Shown here: positions 7,668-16,033 of the stretch, one piece after another
Position numbering within the stretch: position 1 is the first letter of the stretch
Layout of the letters: each line of letters starts with the position of its first letter
Source: Candidatus Pacearchaeota archaeon
Lineage (GTDB): Archaea > Nanobdellota > Nanobdellia > Pacearchaeales > GW2011-AR1
Assembly: GCA_018304165.1 (NCBI GenBank)
Contig: JAGVWS010000031.1
Span: 1 to 38,767 of the forward strand
Direction: 5' to 3'
Length of the DNA stretch: 38,767 nucleotides
Notes under the pieces: model-generated
Databases searched by the model: none
Told to the model about the DNA's origin: nothing
Seen by the model: only the letters and a program-made list of their open reading frames with translations
Position numbers and translations under genes: made by a program

Positions 7668-8705
7668 ATGAAGAAATTAGAAACTGAAAAATTTCAGGGA
7701 AACCATTACGAAATTGGAAAACAGCAAGGAAAGATATACAAGAAAAGAGGTATGAATCTTAAAACTATGAAGATTAATTATGAAGATTACCAAAAACAGT
7801 TAGCAATATACAAAAAACACTACCCCGAAATGCTTGATGAATTAAGAGGAGTGGCAGAAGGATTAGATGAAGATGAAGAAAGGGTTATGGGCTGGTTCAT
7901 AACAAACGAACTTTCATGGATAAAAAAGTTATTTGATAAAGGAAAATCGTGCACAATATTCAGTTATAAGATTGGGAAGAAATTATACGTTGGAAGAAAC
8001 TACGACTGGTTGCCAGAAACAGAAAGAGTTTTTGAAATTTACAAATATCATCTCAAGGAAGGAAATTCCTTTGTGGCAGTAACAGACGGAGCTTATGGAG
8101 GAGAAGCGGGAAGCAAAAATAATAACTTGTATTACAACCCTGATGATGCAATAAACGATAAAGGATTATTTATTGGGCTGACATTTGCATACTCTAACAA
8201 CTGGAACTATGGGCTGCAATGTATTCATTTCACAAAACTCATAGCAGAAACGTGTGAGACCGTTGAAGAAGCAATAAAAATATTCAAGAAAGTGCCAGCA
8301 TGCTCGCCAAAGAATTATTTCATAGCAGACAGATATGGAGACAGCGTAATTGTAGAGCATACATCTAAGAAATTCAGGATATTAAGGCCAAAGAAGGGAG
8401 TACTAATACAATCAAACCACTATGTTGATGAAGAGTTAGCAAAACAAGACATGGTTCTTGAAAGAGTACCTTATCACAATACATTTATAAGGTATTTTGA
8501 GACTCTTCAAAGTATTAATCTTGCCAAAAAGAACTTTAATTTTAATGACCTAAGCAAAGTTATGACAAGAAATGGCTCTTATACATGCCAAAACTTCCCA
8601 GGAATAAGAACAATATGGTCATTATCACCGGATATGACAAAAAAGAACTACAAAATGCATTACGATTTATTCGGAAAAAGAAAGACGATTAAATTGTCAA
8701 TATAA
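7668..8705 (+). CDS. C45/choloylglycine-type Ntn amidohydrolase
   Basis: A 345-residue protein of the acyl-CoA:6-aminopenicillanate acyltransferase / linear amide C-N hydrolase group. A propeptide of about 94 residues precedes the likely autocatalytic nucleophile Cys95 in GKSCTIFSYKIG. This is followed by LYVGRNYDWLPET, then GDSVIVEHTSKK and IQSNHYVDEE, all typical of the fold. Members cut or form amide bonds in N-acyl compounds. The substrate here is unknown. The protein has no signal peptide. A TTTTTATAAT box about 32 nt upstream suggests its own leaderless promoter. Confidence 0.85.
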   Translation: MKKLETEKFQGNHYEIGKQQGKIYKKRGMNLKTMKINYEDYQKQLAIYKKHYPEMLDELRGVAEGLDEDEERVMGWFITNELSWIKKLFDKGKSCTIFSYKIGKKLYVGRNYDWLPETERVFEIYKYHLKEGNSFVAVTDGAYGGEAGSKNNNLYYNPDDAINDKGLFIGLTFAYSNNWNYGLQCIHFTKLIAETCETVEEAIKIFKKVPACSPKNYFIADRYGDSVIVEHTSKKFRILRPKKGVLIQSNHYVDEELAKQDMVLERVPYHNTFIRYFETLQSINLAKKNFNFNDLSKVMTRNGSYTCQNFPGIRTIWSLSPDMTKKNYKMHYDLFGKRKTIKLSI

Positions 8706-8744
8706 TTTTCACTTCAACCCCTCCGCAAACAGCCTCTTGAATTT

Positions 8745-9302
8745 TTATATCAATTTTATCCCGTTCTGAAGAATTTCCCTTACCAAAGGGTCTCTTTTAT
8801 TTTTATGAAATTCCTTTGTGAAAAAATGTAACTCAATTTTCTTTTTAAAGAACTTGTCAAGTTTTTTAGCTGCCTTATTAACTAATTTTCTGTCAACTTC
8901 ATCAGAGATTACCGCTATATCAATGTCTGATTCTTCAGTAAATATAAGTTTTGAATAGCTTCCAAAGAGATAAACATCACCTATATCCCTAATCCTTGAC
9001 AATTCAGAAACAATATCAAGCATCATGAAATATTCCTTAAAAGGAAGCTGCTTTAACTTGTTATAGCTTTCTGAAGCATAGTTTAACAAAATTCTGGTTT
9101 CATTATTGTTAAAGTTCAGAGAGATAAACCCATTTTCCTTAGAAAGTATCTTCAGATTCAGCAGCAGTGCCAGAGTTTTATCCAGCACAATATTATTAAT
9201 GCCCGTCTTTTCCTGCATGACCTTTCTTCTTAGTCGTATCCCAGGAGAAGCTGAAAAAACAGTCATAATTTTTAGCACATTTCGGTCAAGAAACCCAATC
9301 AT
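8745..9302 (-). CDS. wHTH-MNT nucleotidyltransferase (HEPN-MNT module 1)
   Basis: A 185-residue protein. The N-terminal half (to about residue 65) looks like a winged helix-turn-helix. The C-terminal half is a minimal nucleotidyltransferase with VYLFGSYSKLI (114-118) and EESDIDIAVI (125-130). In HEPN-MNT systems the MNT protein AMPylates and so neutralises the HEPN RNase. It overlaps the upstream HEPN gene by 4 bp (ATGA) and is the second gene of the pair. The fused DNA-binding domain suggests autoregulation at the palindrome upstream of the HEPN gene. Confidence 0.85.
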   Translation of the reverse strand: MIGFLDRNVLKIMTVFSASPGIRLRRKVMQEKTGINNIVLDKTLALLLNLKILSKENGFISLNFNNNETRILLNYASESYNKLKQLPFKEYFMMLDIVSELSRIRDIGDVYLFGSYSKLIFTEESDIDIAVISDEVDRKLVNKAAKKLDKFFKKKIELHFFTKEFHKNKRDPLVREILQNGIKLI

Positions 9303-9778
9303 TTTATCAACTCCCGGATTTTTTCCAGATAGTTTACAACTGCACTAAAGAATTCTCTTGCTTTCTTCTTATATTCTTCCCTCATAAAAGCCGTGTCGGT
9401 ATAATACTGCATTTTCGTTCTTTCATTTTTTGCCTCTTCAAGATCGCTTGCCAGATTCAAGAATTCTTTATATCCCTTCTCTAGCTGAACGGCAAACCAG
9501 CGGTTTTTTATTACCTGTTCTAAAACCTCAATTGTGGTTTTGTGAATTTTAAAATCAATCTTAATCCGGAATTTTCTTGCAAGAAGAAGCTTAGTAATAT
9601 CATGCATTGCGTAATAACCAGAGATTATACTCCATCTTGGAAATTCTTCAATATCTTTCCTACTATGCCTTATGTTCTCCCTCCAGGAATTTTCAAAGAA
9701 ATTAGTATATCTCTCCAGCTCCAGTTCGTTAATCCTGCTTATTCTCTTCTTCTTGAATAAGGTATCTATATTTACCAT
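9299..9778 (-). CDS. HEPN domain protein, putative toxin (module 1)
   Basis: A 159-residue all-helical protein with the HEPN layout: WSIISGYYAMHDITKLLLARKF in the first helices, followed by KIDFKIHKTT where the RNase RxxxxH-type site is expected. The His is present. The Arg-His spacing is not the standard R-X4-H, so catalysis is uncertain. The first gene of a two-gene unit, it overlaps the MNT gene by 4 bp. The promoter has a TATTTAAATA box 23-32 nt before the ATG, inside a 16-bp palindrome. Confidence 0.75.
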   Translation of the reverse strand: MVNIDTLFKKKRISRINELELERYTNFFENSWRENIRHSRKDIEEFPRWSIISGYYAMHDITKLLLARKFRIKIDFKIHKTTIEVLEQVIKNRWFAVQLEKGYKEFLNLASDLEEAKNERTKMQYYTDTAFMREEYKKKAREFFSAVVNYLEKIRELIK

Positions 9779-9797
9779 ATTATAGAATTTAAAGCTT

Positions 9798-9813
9798 AAG
9801 TATTTAAATACTT
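9798..9813. promoter_or_regulatory. Palindromic operator over the HEPN-MNT promoter
   Basis: AAGTATTTAAATACTT is a perfect 16-bp palindrome that contains the TATA-like box of the HEPN gene. Two copies of TTATAGAATT (9780-9789 and 9821-9830) lie on either side. Binding here would block TBP, so it is a good candidate operator for the wHTH half of the MNT protein. Confidence 0.55.
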
Positions 9814-9840
9814 TACTATTTTATAGAATTATAATCTCTG

Positions 9841-10893
9841 CTAACTCATTAATAATTTCTTAAACTTTTCCTTAAACCTCAAAACATCCTCTGCTGGCAT
9901 ACTGCTGCCGACGGCATTCTTGTGGCCTCCACCAGTAGCACCGGCGATTTCTTTTATGGCTTCTGTGGCTGGCTTTAAGATATCCCGCTTTGAGCGGATT
10001 GATATATTTGCCTTTGAGCCGGTAATATAACAAACAATAATTGTCTTATCAGAAAATTTATGAAATAATTCGTCAGAAATATCTGCGGACATGCTCATAT
10101 CCCCCCCATACTGGAAATAAAGAAGGTTGTTTTCTATGGGAGAATTCATGGCTTTAGAAATTAATTCCTGGTACTTCCTATTAATAAATGAAAATCTTTC
10201 AAGAAGAGTGTTCTTAGCTGATTCCTGAAAAATATCTGACGGGGACTTAACAGAGCAAAGAAATTTTATTGAAGAAATAACATTGGTAGTCCTGTCCTTG
10301 AGTCCAAAAGAGAAAATCATTCCTATTTTACCAACCTGGGTTTTGTAACGCCCGTCAGAAGCATCCTTGACTTGCTTCCAGAAATCAGGATATTGAAAAT
10401 ATAATTCTTCCGAGAATTCAGGCAAATAGGCATCAGCCAAACATCCAACCATTGCAATCCACATGTCTTCTTTTCTCTTAGTAACGAGCCAGGCCCAGTA
10501 AGTAGTGGGCTCTGAAGATTGGTGCTTAGAATTTAAAGTTCTTAAAGGATTAAAATATTCAACACCCTCCAAATTTGAAGGAACTGGAACATCATGATGA
10601 TCAATCCAAACAATAGGAATATTCTTTTTTCTGACAATATCTAAAAAATCCGGAGAAACCATGGCCTTATCAAGAATGAAAAGACAATCAGGGTTTAGCT
10701 CATCAATCTTGCGGGCATAAGAAGCCTTGAGTTCGGGAAATGACTTCACTGGAAATCCTTTTCCCCTGTCAATAAACCGGCGCAAAAGAAGAAAAGCGCA
10801 AAGCCCGTCGGTATCGTTGTCAAACAGAAAGAGAGGATTCTGGCTTTCTTCAAGACGCCTGCGAATAGCAGAGATTTGATCAACAGTTAACAT
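9841..10893 (-). CDS. DHH family phosphoesterase, RecJ-like
   Basis: A 350-residue DHH-DHHA1 protein. Motif I is LFLFDNDTDGLCAFLLLRRF, the DHH motif is IPIVWIDHHDVPVP, and the DHHA1 domain ends with GATGGGHKNAVGSSMP. Relatives are single-strand exonucleases (RecJ/GAN) or nanoRNA/cyclic dinucleotide phosphodiesterases, and which applies cannot be told by eye. The track start at 10974 adds 27 unlikely residues. The ATG at 10893 has a TTTATCAATC box ending about 26 nt upstream, which fits the leaderless pattern of this genome, so I prefer it. Confidence 0.85.
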   Translation of the reverse strand: MLTVDQISAIRRRLEESQNPLFLFDNDTDGLCAFLLLRRFIDRGKGFPVKSFPELKASYARKIDELNPDCLFILDKAMVSPDFLDIVRKKNIPIVWIDHHDVPVPSNLEGVEYFNPLRTLNSKHQSSEPTTYWAWLVTKRKEDMWIAMVGCLADAYLPEFSEELYFQYPDFWKQVKDASDGRYKTQVGKIGMIFSFGLKDRTTNVISSIKFLCSVKSPSDIFQESAKNTLLERFSFINRKYQELISKAMNSPIENNLLYFQYGGDMSMSADISDELFHKFSDKTIIVCYITGSKANISIRSKRDILKPATEAIKEIAGATGGGHKNAVGSSMPAEDVLRFKEKFKKLLMS

Positions 10894-10984
10894 AGAAGAA
10901 GAATTGGCAAACAAGATTGATAAATGTTTGCAGCCAAAAAATTGACATTCGATAATTTTAAAAGCCTCAATCACCTATATTTTT

Positions 10985-11029
10985 ATTCATTTTATAATCA
11001 ATAAACATTATCTCTTATGTTTCTCGTAG
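10985..11029 (-). pseudogene. Duplicated 3' tail of the DNA ligase gene
   Basis: On the minus strand this reads EFLHYEKHKR then stop, matching the ligase C-terminus EREYEKHRR then stop. The nucleotide match continues past both stop codons (GATAATGTTTAT here, GATAGTGTTTAT after the ligase). It is a short tandem duplication, or the leftover tail of an older ligase copy. Confidence 0.6.
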
Positions 11030-11071
11030 TGTAAAAATTCCTGTCTTTGAATTTTTATCAATTGATAAACA

Positions 11072-12781
11072 CTATCTCCTGTGTTTTTCATATTCTCTTT
11101 CAATATCCTTTAATGTATTAGCATCTTCTACTTTCTTATCTGGCCTTATGACTTTTATTCTTGGAAAACGCAGGGCGTATCCTGAACTATAAGTTGGCGA
11201 TTTTTGTATGTTCTGGTATTGTACCATTGCGACTATTTTTGGCTTTACTATTACTTCTCTTCCTTCTTCTTTTTCAATGAGAGGTTTTAGGAGTTTTGTC
11301 ATTTCCTCAAAGCTCAGGCCAAGCTCGCTTTTTTCTTTCAGGCCTGTTGATACCTTCCCTACTTCAAGAAGCTCTCCTTCTCTGCCTTTACCTGCCAAGC
11401 ATGACACGCTATATGACGTCAGCCATCCTCCGCGTTTTCCTGTTCCATATTCAGCCTTCGTTATCACCAAGTCAAATTCATCTGCTTCCGGCTTTAGCTT
11501 AACAGCATATCCTATCCTCGCTCCGGGCTTGTAAGGAGAATCCAAGTTCTTTGCCATAACTCCTTCTTCTCCGGTCTCCAATGCCTCGCCGTAGAATTTC
11601 TCAACTTCTTTTTCATCGCTTGTTATTATCTGCTTTGCGAGTGAAACTCTGTATTTTTCTGTTTTGACAGTTCTTTCAAGCCTCTTTCTTCTTTCTATAA
11701 AGGGCTTTTCAAGGAGGCTTTCTCCGTCGATGTAAATCAAGTCAAACAAAACCAGTTCAACCGGAAGCTCTTTCTCAATCTTTTCAATGTTGTATATTCT
11801 CTTAATTCTCTGGCTTATATCCTGGAATGGCATGTATTTCTTTGTTTCAGGATCATAGCCTATTGCTTCTCCGTCAACTATCGCTGTTTCTGCCTTGATG
11901 TATTTCTTTGCGTACTTTACTAAGTCTGGGAATTGCCTGCTCACCTCTTCAAGGCGCCTTGTGTAAATTGTAATGTTTTCCTTATTCTTGCTTATTATGA
12001 CTCTAAAGCCGTCATATTTATATTCAAATGCTGCCGGTTTTCCTACAATTCTGAATGCATCTTCAATGCTGTCTGCTTTAGGGAAGAGCATTACTTTTAT
12101 GGGCTTTCCAGGCATCAGGCTCACTTCCTTCAATTTACTCACGCCCTCGCAGGCATAGTCAAAAACCAGCCCAAAATCAATTGTTAAGTCATAAGCTCTT
12201 TGAAGCAGTGCTTTATCTTCTTTTGTTTTTTCATCATTTGTAAAACAGGAATCAAATATTGCATCTCTCAATATCCCTCCCTTCACCCCGACTCTCATGT
12301 CTGACAGCAGCGTTCTCACTATGTATTTTGCTTCTTCCGGCGTCGCTTCTGATAAAAGCCCCGTTATTAATGAGAGTTTTTTCTCTACAGTTCCCTTCCC
12401 TTCAAATCCGGGCAGTTTTCTGAAATTGGTTATTATATTTTCTACTGTTAATTCTCTTCCGCCCGCTATTTTCTTCCTGTGCGCTATAATATCTTCTGCT
12501 ACTTCTCCAAGGTCTCCTCCCGCTTTCCACTTCTTCACTACTTCCTCCTTGCTCAGCCCTCCGGCAAGAGCTAATGCTTTAACAGTCAGCTGTTCACTCA
12601 CCCCAAGCACGCCTGCTTCGCTCTCCGGAAAGACATTTCCCTGAAGAAGATAAATTATGTCTCTTCTGTTTCTTTCTCTCTTTATTCCTTTGAGGAATTT
12701 TGCTATTATTTCGGTCTTCTCAAGCTTCTTCGTCGTGCTTTCAAGCCTTGAGTAAATCCCGCAGAGTTCAGAGTATTTCAT
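11072..12781 (-). CDS. lig: ATP-dependent DNA ligase
   Basis: Seals DNA nicks in replication and repair using ATP. It is a 569-residue archaeal-type ligase. An N-terminal DNA-binding domain of about 220 residues is followed by the adenylation motif EYKYDGFR with the nucleotidylated Lys at about 255. Further motifs are VDGEAIGYDPET (motif III/IIIa area), EEGVMAKNLDSPYKPG (motif IV) and YAVKLKPEADEFDLVI (motif V). The length is normal. A TTAAATAAG box about 28 nt before the ATG suggests its own promoter. A duplicated 3' tail lies just downstream. Confidence 0.97.
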   Translation of the reverse strand: MKYSELCGIYSRLESTTKKLEKTEIIAKFLKGIKRERNRRDIIYLLQGNVFPESEAGVLGVSEQLTVKALALAGGLSKEEVVKKWKAGGDLGEVAEDIIAHRKKIAGGRELTVENIITNFRKLPGFEGKGTVEKKLSLITGLLSEATPEEAKYIVRTLLSDMRVGVKGGILRDAIFDSCFTNDEKTKEDKALLQRAYDLTIDFGLVFDYACEGVSKLKEVSLMPGKPIKVMLFPKADSIEDAFRIVGKPAAFEYKYDGFRVIISKNKENITIYTRRLEEVSRQFPDLVKYAKKYIKAETAIVDGEAIGYDPETKKYMPFQDISQRIKRIYNIEKIEKELPVELVLFDLIYIDGESLLEKPFIERRKRLERTVKTEKYRVSLAKQIITSDEKEVEKFYGEALETGEEGVMAKNLDSPYKPGARIGYAVKLKPEADEFDLVITKAEYGTGKRGGWLTSYSVSCLAGKGREGELLEVGKVSTGLKEKSELGLSFEEMTKLLKPLIEKEEGREVIVKPKIVAMVQYQNIQKSPTYSSGYALRFPRIKVIRPDKKVEDANTLKDIEREYEKHRR

Positions 12782-12799
12782 AATATAACTTAAACAAGC

Positions 12800-13273
12800 T
12801 TATTTAATTAATTTTGCGAATTTAGTACGGTAGCCAGTTAGTTGTTCTTGCCCAAGCCGGGATATAAAGTCTAGTAGGCGCCCATTAAATTCCTCAGCAT
12901 TTTTTATAGCTTTCTCTGTGTCTTCCTTGATTATCTTAAAACCAACATAATATTGCTTATCAATTCTTTCAGATTTGGCTAGGATTATATCGGAGTTATC
13001 TAAGTCAAAGATTTCTTTCATTAAAATTACTGAGCCCATATGGTTCTCGCATTTTATTCCCGTCTTAAAAAGAAGGGAAGTAAGCATATGATACATGCTG
13101 TAATAAGTTGAAGCCACAGCTTCTGCAAGAAGGCCGCTTTTAAGCAGTACTCTTGAAGCAGTCAGGCTATCCATAGATTTATTTATATCTGCTTCCCTGA
13201 TATTCTCATTAGGCTCCACAAGCTGGAGCTTTTTATTCTTTCTCAGTTTATTTAAAAAATTTATTCCTCTCAT
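12800..13273 (-). CDS. HEPN domain protein, putative toxin (module 2)
   Basis: A 157-residue helical protein with a HEPN core, SGLLAEAVASTYYSMYHMLTSLLFKTGIKCENHMGSV. The helix-rich fold and the conserved His are visible, but the Arg of the usual RxxxxH site appears replaced by Lys, so RNase activity is uncertain. The track start is TTG. The ATG four codons later is a more ordinary start. It overlaps the upstream MNT gene by about 26 bp. The gene order (MNT then HEPN) is opposite to module 1, so the two modules are independent arrivals rather than a recent duplication. Confidence 0.75.
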   Translation of the reverse strand: MRGINFLNKLRKNKKLQLVEPNENIREADINKSMDSLTASRVLLKSGLLAEAVASTYYSMYHMLTSLLFKTGIKCENHMGSVILMKEIFDLDNSDIILAKSERIDKQYYVGFKIIKEDTEKAIKNAEEFNGRLLDFISRLGQEQLTGYRTKFAKLIK

Positions 13274-13808
13274 AATATCTCTCAAAGCCTTTTATTATTA
13301 TATGATTTTTTTCTATTTCTTTTATTAGGAGGCTGGATTTATCATACTTTCCTATTTTAACGCTCAATTTGCTGTCCAAAAGCCGGATGTTGTCCCTTAA
13401 ATCCCTGTTTTGGGTTTCAATATAAATGTCAATGTCGCTGTCTTTTCCGGCGAGTCCCTTTGCGTAACTTCCAAAAAGAACGGCCAGTTTTATTCTGGAG
13501 TCTTCTTGTATTTTGTCCACGATTATTCTTAGAGAAGGGTATCTACTGAGAAGCTTGACCAGCTTATAATTTTCAGATTTAATTATGTAAGATCTGGCTT
13601 CAGCAGTTTTCTTTAAAGAATATACTTTATTTTTACCTTTAATTTTATAATCTATAACGTTCTCTTTCTCCAATTCTTTAACCTTTCTCATGATAGTCAT
13701 TGGATTAGTAAATAGCTTCTTGGCAATTCCCCTTATGTGATTTTCTTCATTAGCTATATCTGCAACTATCTCAAGCTTGTAGTCCTGTTTGTAACTTTTT
13801 TGTTCCAT
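13248..13808 (-). CDS. wHTH-MNT nucleotidyltransferase (HEPN-MNT module 2)
   Basis: A 186-residue protein. Residues 1-70 form a winged helix (EENHIRGIAKKLFTNPMTIM, recognition-helix-like). Residues 105-180 are a minimal nucleotidyltransferase with LFGSYAKGLAGKDSDIDIYI (GSYAKG at 113-118, DSDIDI at 123-128). It probably modifies and inhibits the HEPN partner encoded next. A TTTAAATAAT box about 31 nt before the ATG marks the promoter. Confidence 0.87.
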   Translation of the reverse strand: MEQKSYKQDYKLEIVADIANEENHIRGIAKKLFTNPMTIMRKVKELEKENVIDYKIKGKNKVYSLKKTAEARSYIIKSENYKLVKLLSRYPSLRIIVDKIQEDSRIKLAVLFGSYAKGLAGKDSDIDIYIETQNRDLRDNIRLLDSKLSVKIGKYDKSSLLIKEIEKNHIIIKGFERYYERNKFFK

Positions 13809-13902
13809 ATGTAACTTAATTGTTATATGATTATTTAAAGCTTTCGCATAGTTCAGAGTGTTTCATAGTATTTATTAATATAAAGAGCTTTTAATACTTA
13901 GA

Positions 13903-14169
13903 ATGATAACTAAGATTAGCCTTTTTGAGAAGGTTGCTGTTAATATTTTTGCTCCAGCTGTTTATATTATCTGGAATATTGATAGTGAGGAAGAATGTAG
14001 ATTCAGGGATGTTCTCCGCCAGCATGTCCAAGATTATCGTGATATTTTAGCTCATTATAAGAACAATGTTTCCCTGAGTGAAAGTGCCTCTTATAATTAT
14101 AATACTATCTGCGGCTATCTTGCAAGAGGGGTTGCCAAGGCCAGAATGTGCTTAGAAAAAATAGTTTAA
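13903..14169 (+). CDS. Hypothetical protein, 88 aa
   Basis: No family is recognised. A hydrophobic stretch (KVAVNIFAPAVYIIWNI) near the N-terminus is followed by a polar helical region (RFRDVLRQHVQDYRDILAHY). It lies alone between divergent and convergent genes. A TATTAATATAAAG box about 30 nt upstream supports the start. Nothing in the context gives a function. Confidence 0.5.
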   Translation: MITKISLFEKVAVNIFAPAVYIIWNIDSEEECRFRDVLRQHVQDYRDILAHYKNNVSLSESASYNYNTICGYLARGVAKARMCLEKIV

Positions 14170-14247
14170 GACTCATAATACTTGCGAGAGTCCGCTCCCC
14201 GTTGCTTCGCAAAGCCAGTCTCACTTCATAGCTAAATTTATTAAGAT

Positions 14248-14805
14248 TTACCTTCCTCTTCTCTCCCACGCCCTCAGGGAAGGCCTGACCTTGAGTTCAG
14301 GGCTTCTGTGCCTCAATCCGCGCGCCTTTTTTCCTGCGCTTGTTAATCCTCTGTAAACTCTGTTCTTATTAGTTCCTCTAATTATCCAGCTTATTGTTGG
14401 ATCGCTTATTATCTCCGGCTTTGATGGGTCAATCATTATAACCTCATAAAAATAATGCTTTCCGTCCTTTCCTAAATTATATGAATTCAGAACTTCAAGG
14501 TTCGTGAATTTTTTCTGTGCCCTCTGCTCGGCAACCCACTGGTAATTCATTTTGAGAGTGAGGCGAACTGTCATTCTCTTTGAACGCCTGCCCCTTCTCG
14601 GCCTTGGCTTCTGCCTTCCCCCTCTCATAACTCTTACTCTTGCAATTATAAAGCCCTTCTTGTCCTTGTATCCGAGTGTTCTTGCTCTTCCAATATCTGT
14701 TGGTTTTTCAACTTTCACGACGCTGTTGCCCGCGCGCCAGTCAATCATTCTTTCTCTCAGAGAATTTCTTAAAGATTCCTTGATATAATAATAAGCGTTT
14801 GCCAT
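14248..14805 (-). CDS. rpl15e: Ribosomal protein eL15
   Basis: Large-subunit ribosomal protein found in archaea and eukaryotes. It starts MANAYYYIKESLRNSLRERM and has the very basic RGGRQKPRPRRGRRSKRM core that binds 23S rRNA, then YEVIMIDPSKPEI and the tail GLTSAGKKARGLRHRSPELK. The length of 185 is normal. A TTTTTAAAC box about 28 nt before the ATG indicates a leaderless transcript separate from the upstream aldolase-like gene. Confidence 0.97.
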   Translation of the reverse strand: MANAYYYIKESLRNSLRERMIDWRAGNSVVKVEKPTDIGRARTLGYKDKKGFIIARVRVMRGGRQKPRPRRGRRSKRMTVRLTLKMNYQWVAEQRAQKKFTNLEVLNSYNLGKDGKHYFYEVIMIDPSKPEIISDPTISWIIRGTNKNRVYRGLTSAGKKARGLRHRSPELKVRPSLRAWERRGR

Positions 14806-14838
14806 GTTTAGTTAAGAAATAAATGGTTTAAAAACCTT

Positions 14839-14898
14839 AACATGCCTTTGCATGTTGGGGTCTCAAAGTCAGCATTACAAGACTTTGAAACTTTGAGA
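14839..14898. terminator. Two stem-loops between the aldolase-like gene and eL15
   Basis: One hairpin is AACATGC-CTTT-GCATGTT. A second region can form either TCAAAGTC/GACTTTGA (8 bp, 10-nt loop) or the longer-range TCTCAAAG/CTTTGAGA (8 bp), but not both. They lie upstream of the eL15 TATA box and just after the aldolase-like stop on the minus strand. They are therefore likely transcript-end structures of the upstream gene. Confidence 0.45.
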
Positions 14899-14928
14899 TT
14901 GCCTGGATTTTTGAATATCCCGCCGTTT

Positions 14929-15579
14929 TTAAGAAGCTTTTCTAAGGCTGTCAATTCTTCTTGCAAGTCTTGCCTGGAAGAAATACTTCATCATTCTTCT
15001 TCCAGTTTCAAAAGAAGTTCTACCAAATGTCATCATTCCGTCTCTATGCCCGCCCATCCCAAATATCCCTGTATCTCTTACTCTTGTATCCCCGTACAAT
15101 CTCTGCACTTCTTCGGCCATTTCGGGAGTCCCACATTTTACATCCTCTCTGGTCATAGGTATGTCAAATCTTCTGCAGTAATCCCACATTACCTGAGAAT
15201 GAGAATGGAATACAAAATTTATGTCCGGGCTTGCCCGGTACAACGCCCAATGAGTGGGTGATTCAGAAGAGGCCTCTATTGGGCCTTTAGCAATGAGCCT
15301 GTCATCGGCGGGGTCATACATGATTACTCTGGAATAATGGCGGCCATCCATCAGCGCTCTTCCTCCTGTTTGAGAGCCAGTGACAATAAAACCTCCCTCC
15401 CTGCATCTTCTGCTTACATTGCCGTATCCAATTCCGGTTGGATATACTCCTATCAGCTCTTCCTGGTATAATAGCATTCTCCATACTTCGAGCTCTGCAA
15501 TGGCCCTAATCTCAAGCGGTCCGGCGGGTATCAATTCCTGATGAAATTTAATTACTCCGTCAACACTATCTTTTTTCAT
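14929..15579 (-). CDS. Class II aldolase/adducin-like protein
   Basis: A 216-residue protein with the class II aldolase layout: GIGYGNVSRR and VTGSQTGG phosphate/substrate loops, an acidic residue in KGPIEASSESPTHW, the zinc motif VFHSHS (125-127), and a third zinc His in GMGGHRDGMMTFGRT (about 178). Relatives are sugar-phosphate aldolases and epimerases. The two His plus the distal His suggest an active metal site. The substrate is unknown and no pathway neighbour is present. Confidence 0.85.
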   Translation of the reverse strand: MKKDSVDGVIKFHQELIPAGPLEIRAIAELEVWRMLLYQEELIGVYPTGIGYGNVSRRCREGGFIVTGSQTGGRALMDGRHYSRVIMYDPADDRLIAKGPIEASSESPTHWALYRASPDINFVFHSHSQVMWDYCRRFDIPMTREDVKCGTPEMAEEVQRLYGDTRVRDTGIFGMGGHRDGMMTFGRTSFETGRRMMKYFFQARLARRIDSLRKAS

Positions 15580-15606
15580 TATATTAAAATTGTTAAATTT
15601 TTACTT

Positions 15607-15628
15607 ATCAAAAACTTTAGTTTTTGAT
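15607..15628. terminator. Stem-loop with 10-bp perfect stem
   Basis: ATCAAAAACT and AGTTTTTGAT pair perfectly around TT. It sits between the 124-aa gene and the aldolase-like gene, both on the minus strand, and is followed by T-rich sequence on that strand. A terminator is likely. An operator is possible. Confidence 0.5.
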
Positions 15629-15649
15629 TAATTATAGAGAAAAACAACA

Positions 15650-16024
15650 TTAAAATACCTTGCCTTTTTGTCCTTTCTTTTTTTTATCTTTCCCTGAAGC
15701 ATGAACGACTCTCTCATAACACTCTTCTTTTAGGAATTCATCCAGCGATTCTATTCCATGATCATAGGACTCAAGCCTTCTATTATAGGAATCACTGATA
15801 ACAGCTATCCTTTTTTTATCCCCCTCATAATGAGTCCTGATTCTTATTATCTCCTCACTCCTCCATCTTAATTTTACCTCCACTACTTTCCCAACTATCC
15901 TGCTCAAATCTCCAGCCACCATTGGATGCTCATCAACGTAATACATGGGGTTTTGTCTTAAAATTCCAAGTATTAAAGCGAGTTTAGTTTCAGCATTCTT
16001 GTCAAGCCGTCCTGTCTTTGGCAT
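15650..16024 (-). CDS. Hypothetical protein, 124 aa
   Basis: No family is recognised. It is a basic protein with an N-terminal helix (NAETKLALILGILRQ), a central beta-rich segment (VGKVVEVKLRWRSEEIIRIRTHY, KRIAVISD) and a Lys-rich tail (KDKKKKGQKGK) that could bind nucleic acid. A TTATAAAC box about 29 nt before the ATG marks the promoter. A short palindrome ACTGA-AAA-TCAGT (16034-16046) lies between this box and the ATG, near the expected transcription start. Confidence 0.55.
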   Translation of the reverse strand: MPKTGRLDKNAETKLALILGILRQNPMYYVDEHPMVAGDLSRIVGKVVEVKLRWRSEEIIRIRTHYEGDKKRIAVISDSYNRRLESYDHGIESLDEFLKEECYERVVHASGKDKKKKGQKGKVF

Positions 16025-16033
16025 AATTTAATG

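Noticed and set aside
11208-12644. Plus-strand ORFs over the DNA ligase gene
   Set aside because: They are antisense shadows of a well-conserved ligase and have low-complexity Ser/Leu/Phe-rich translations.
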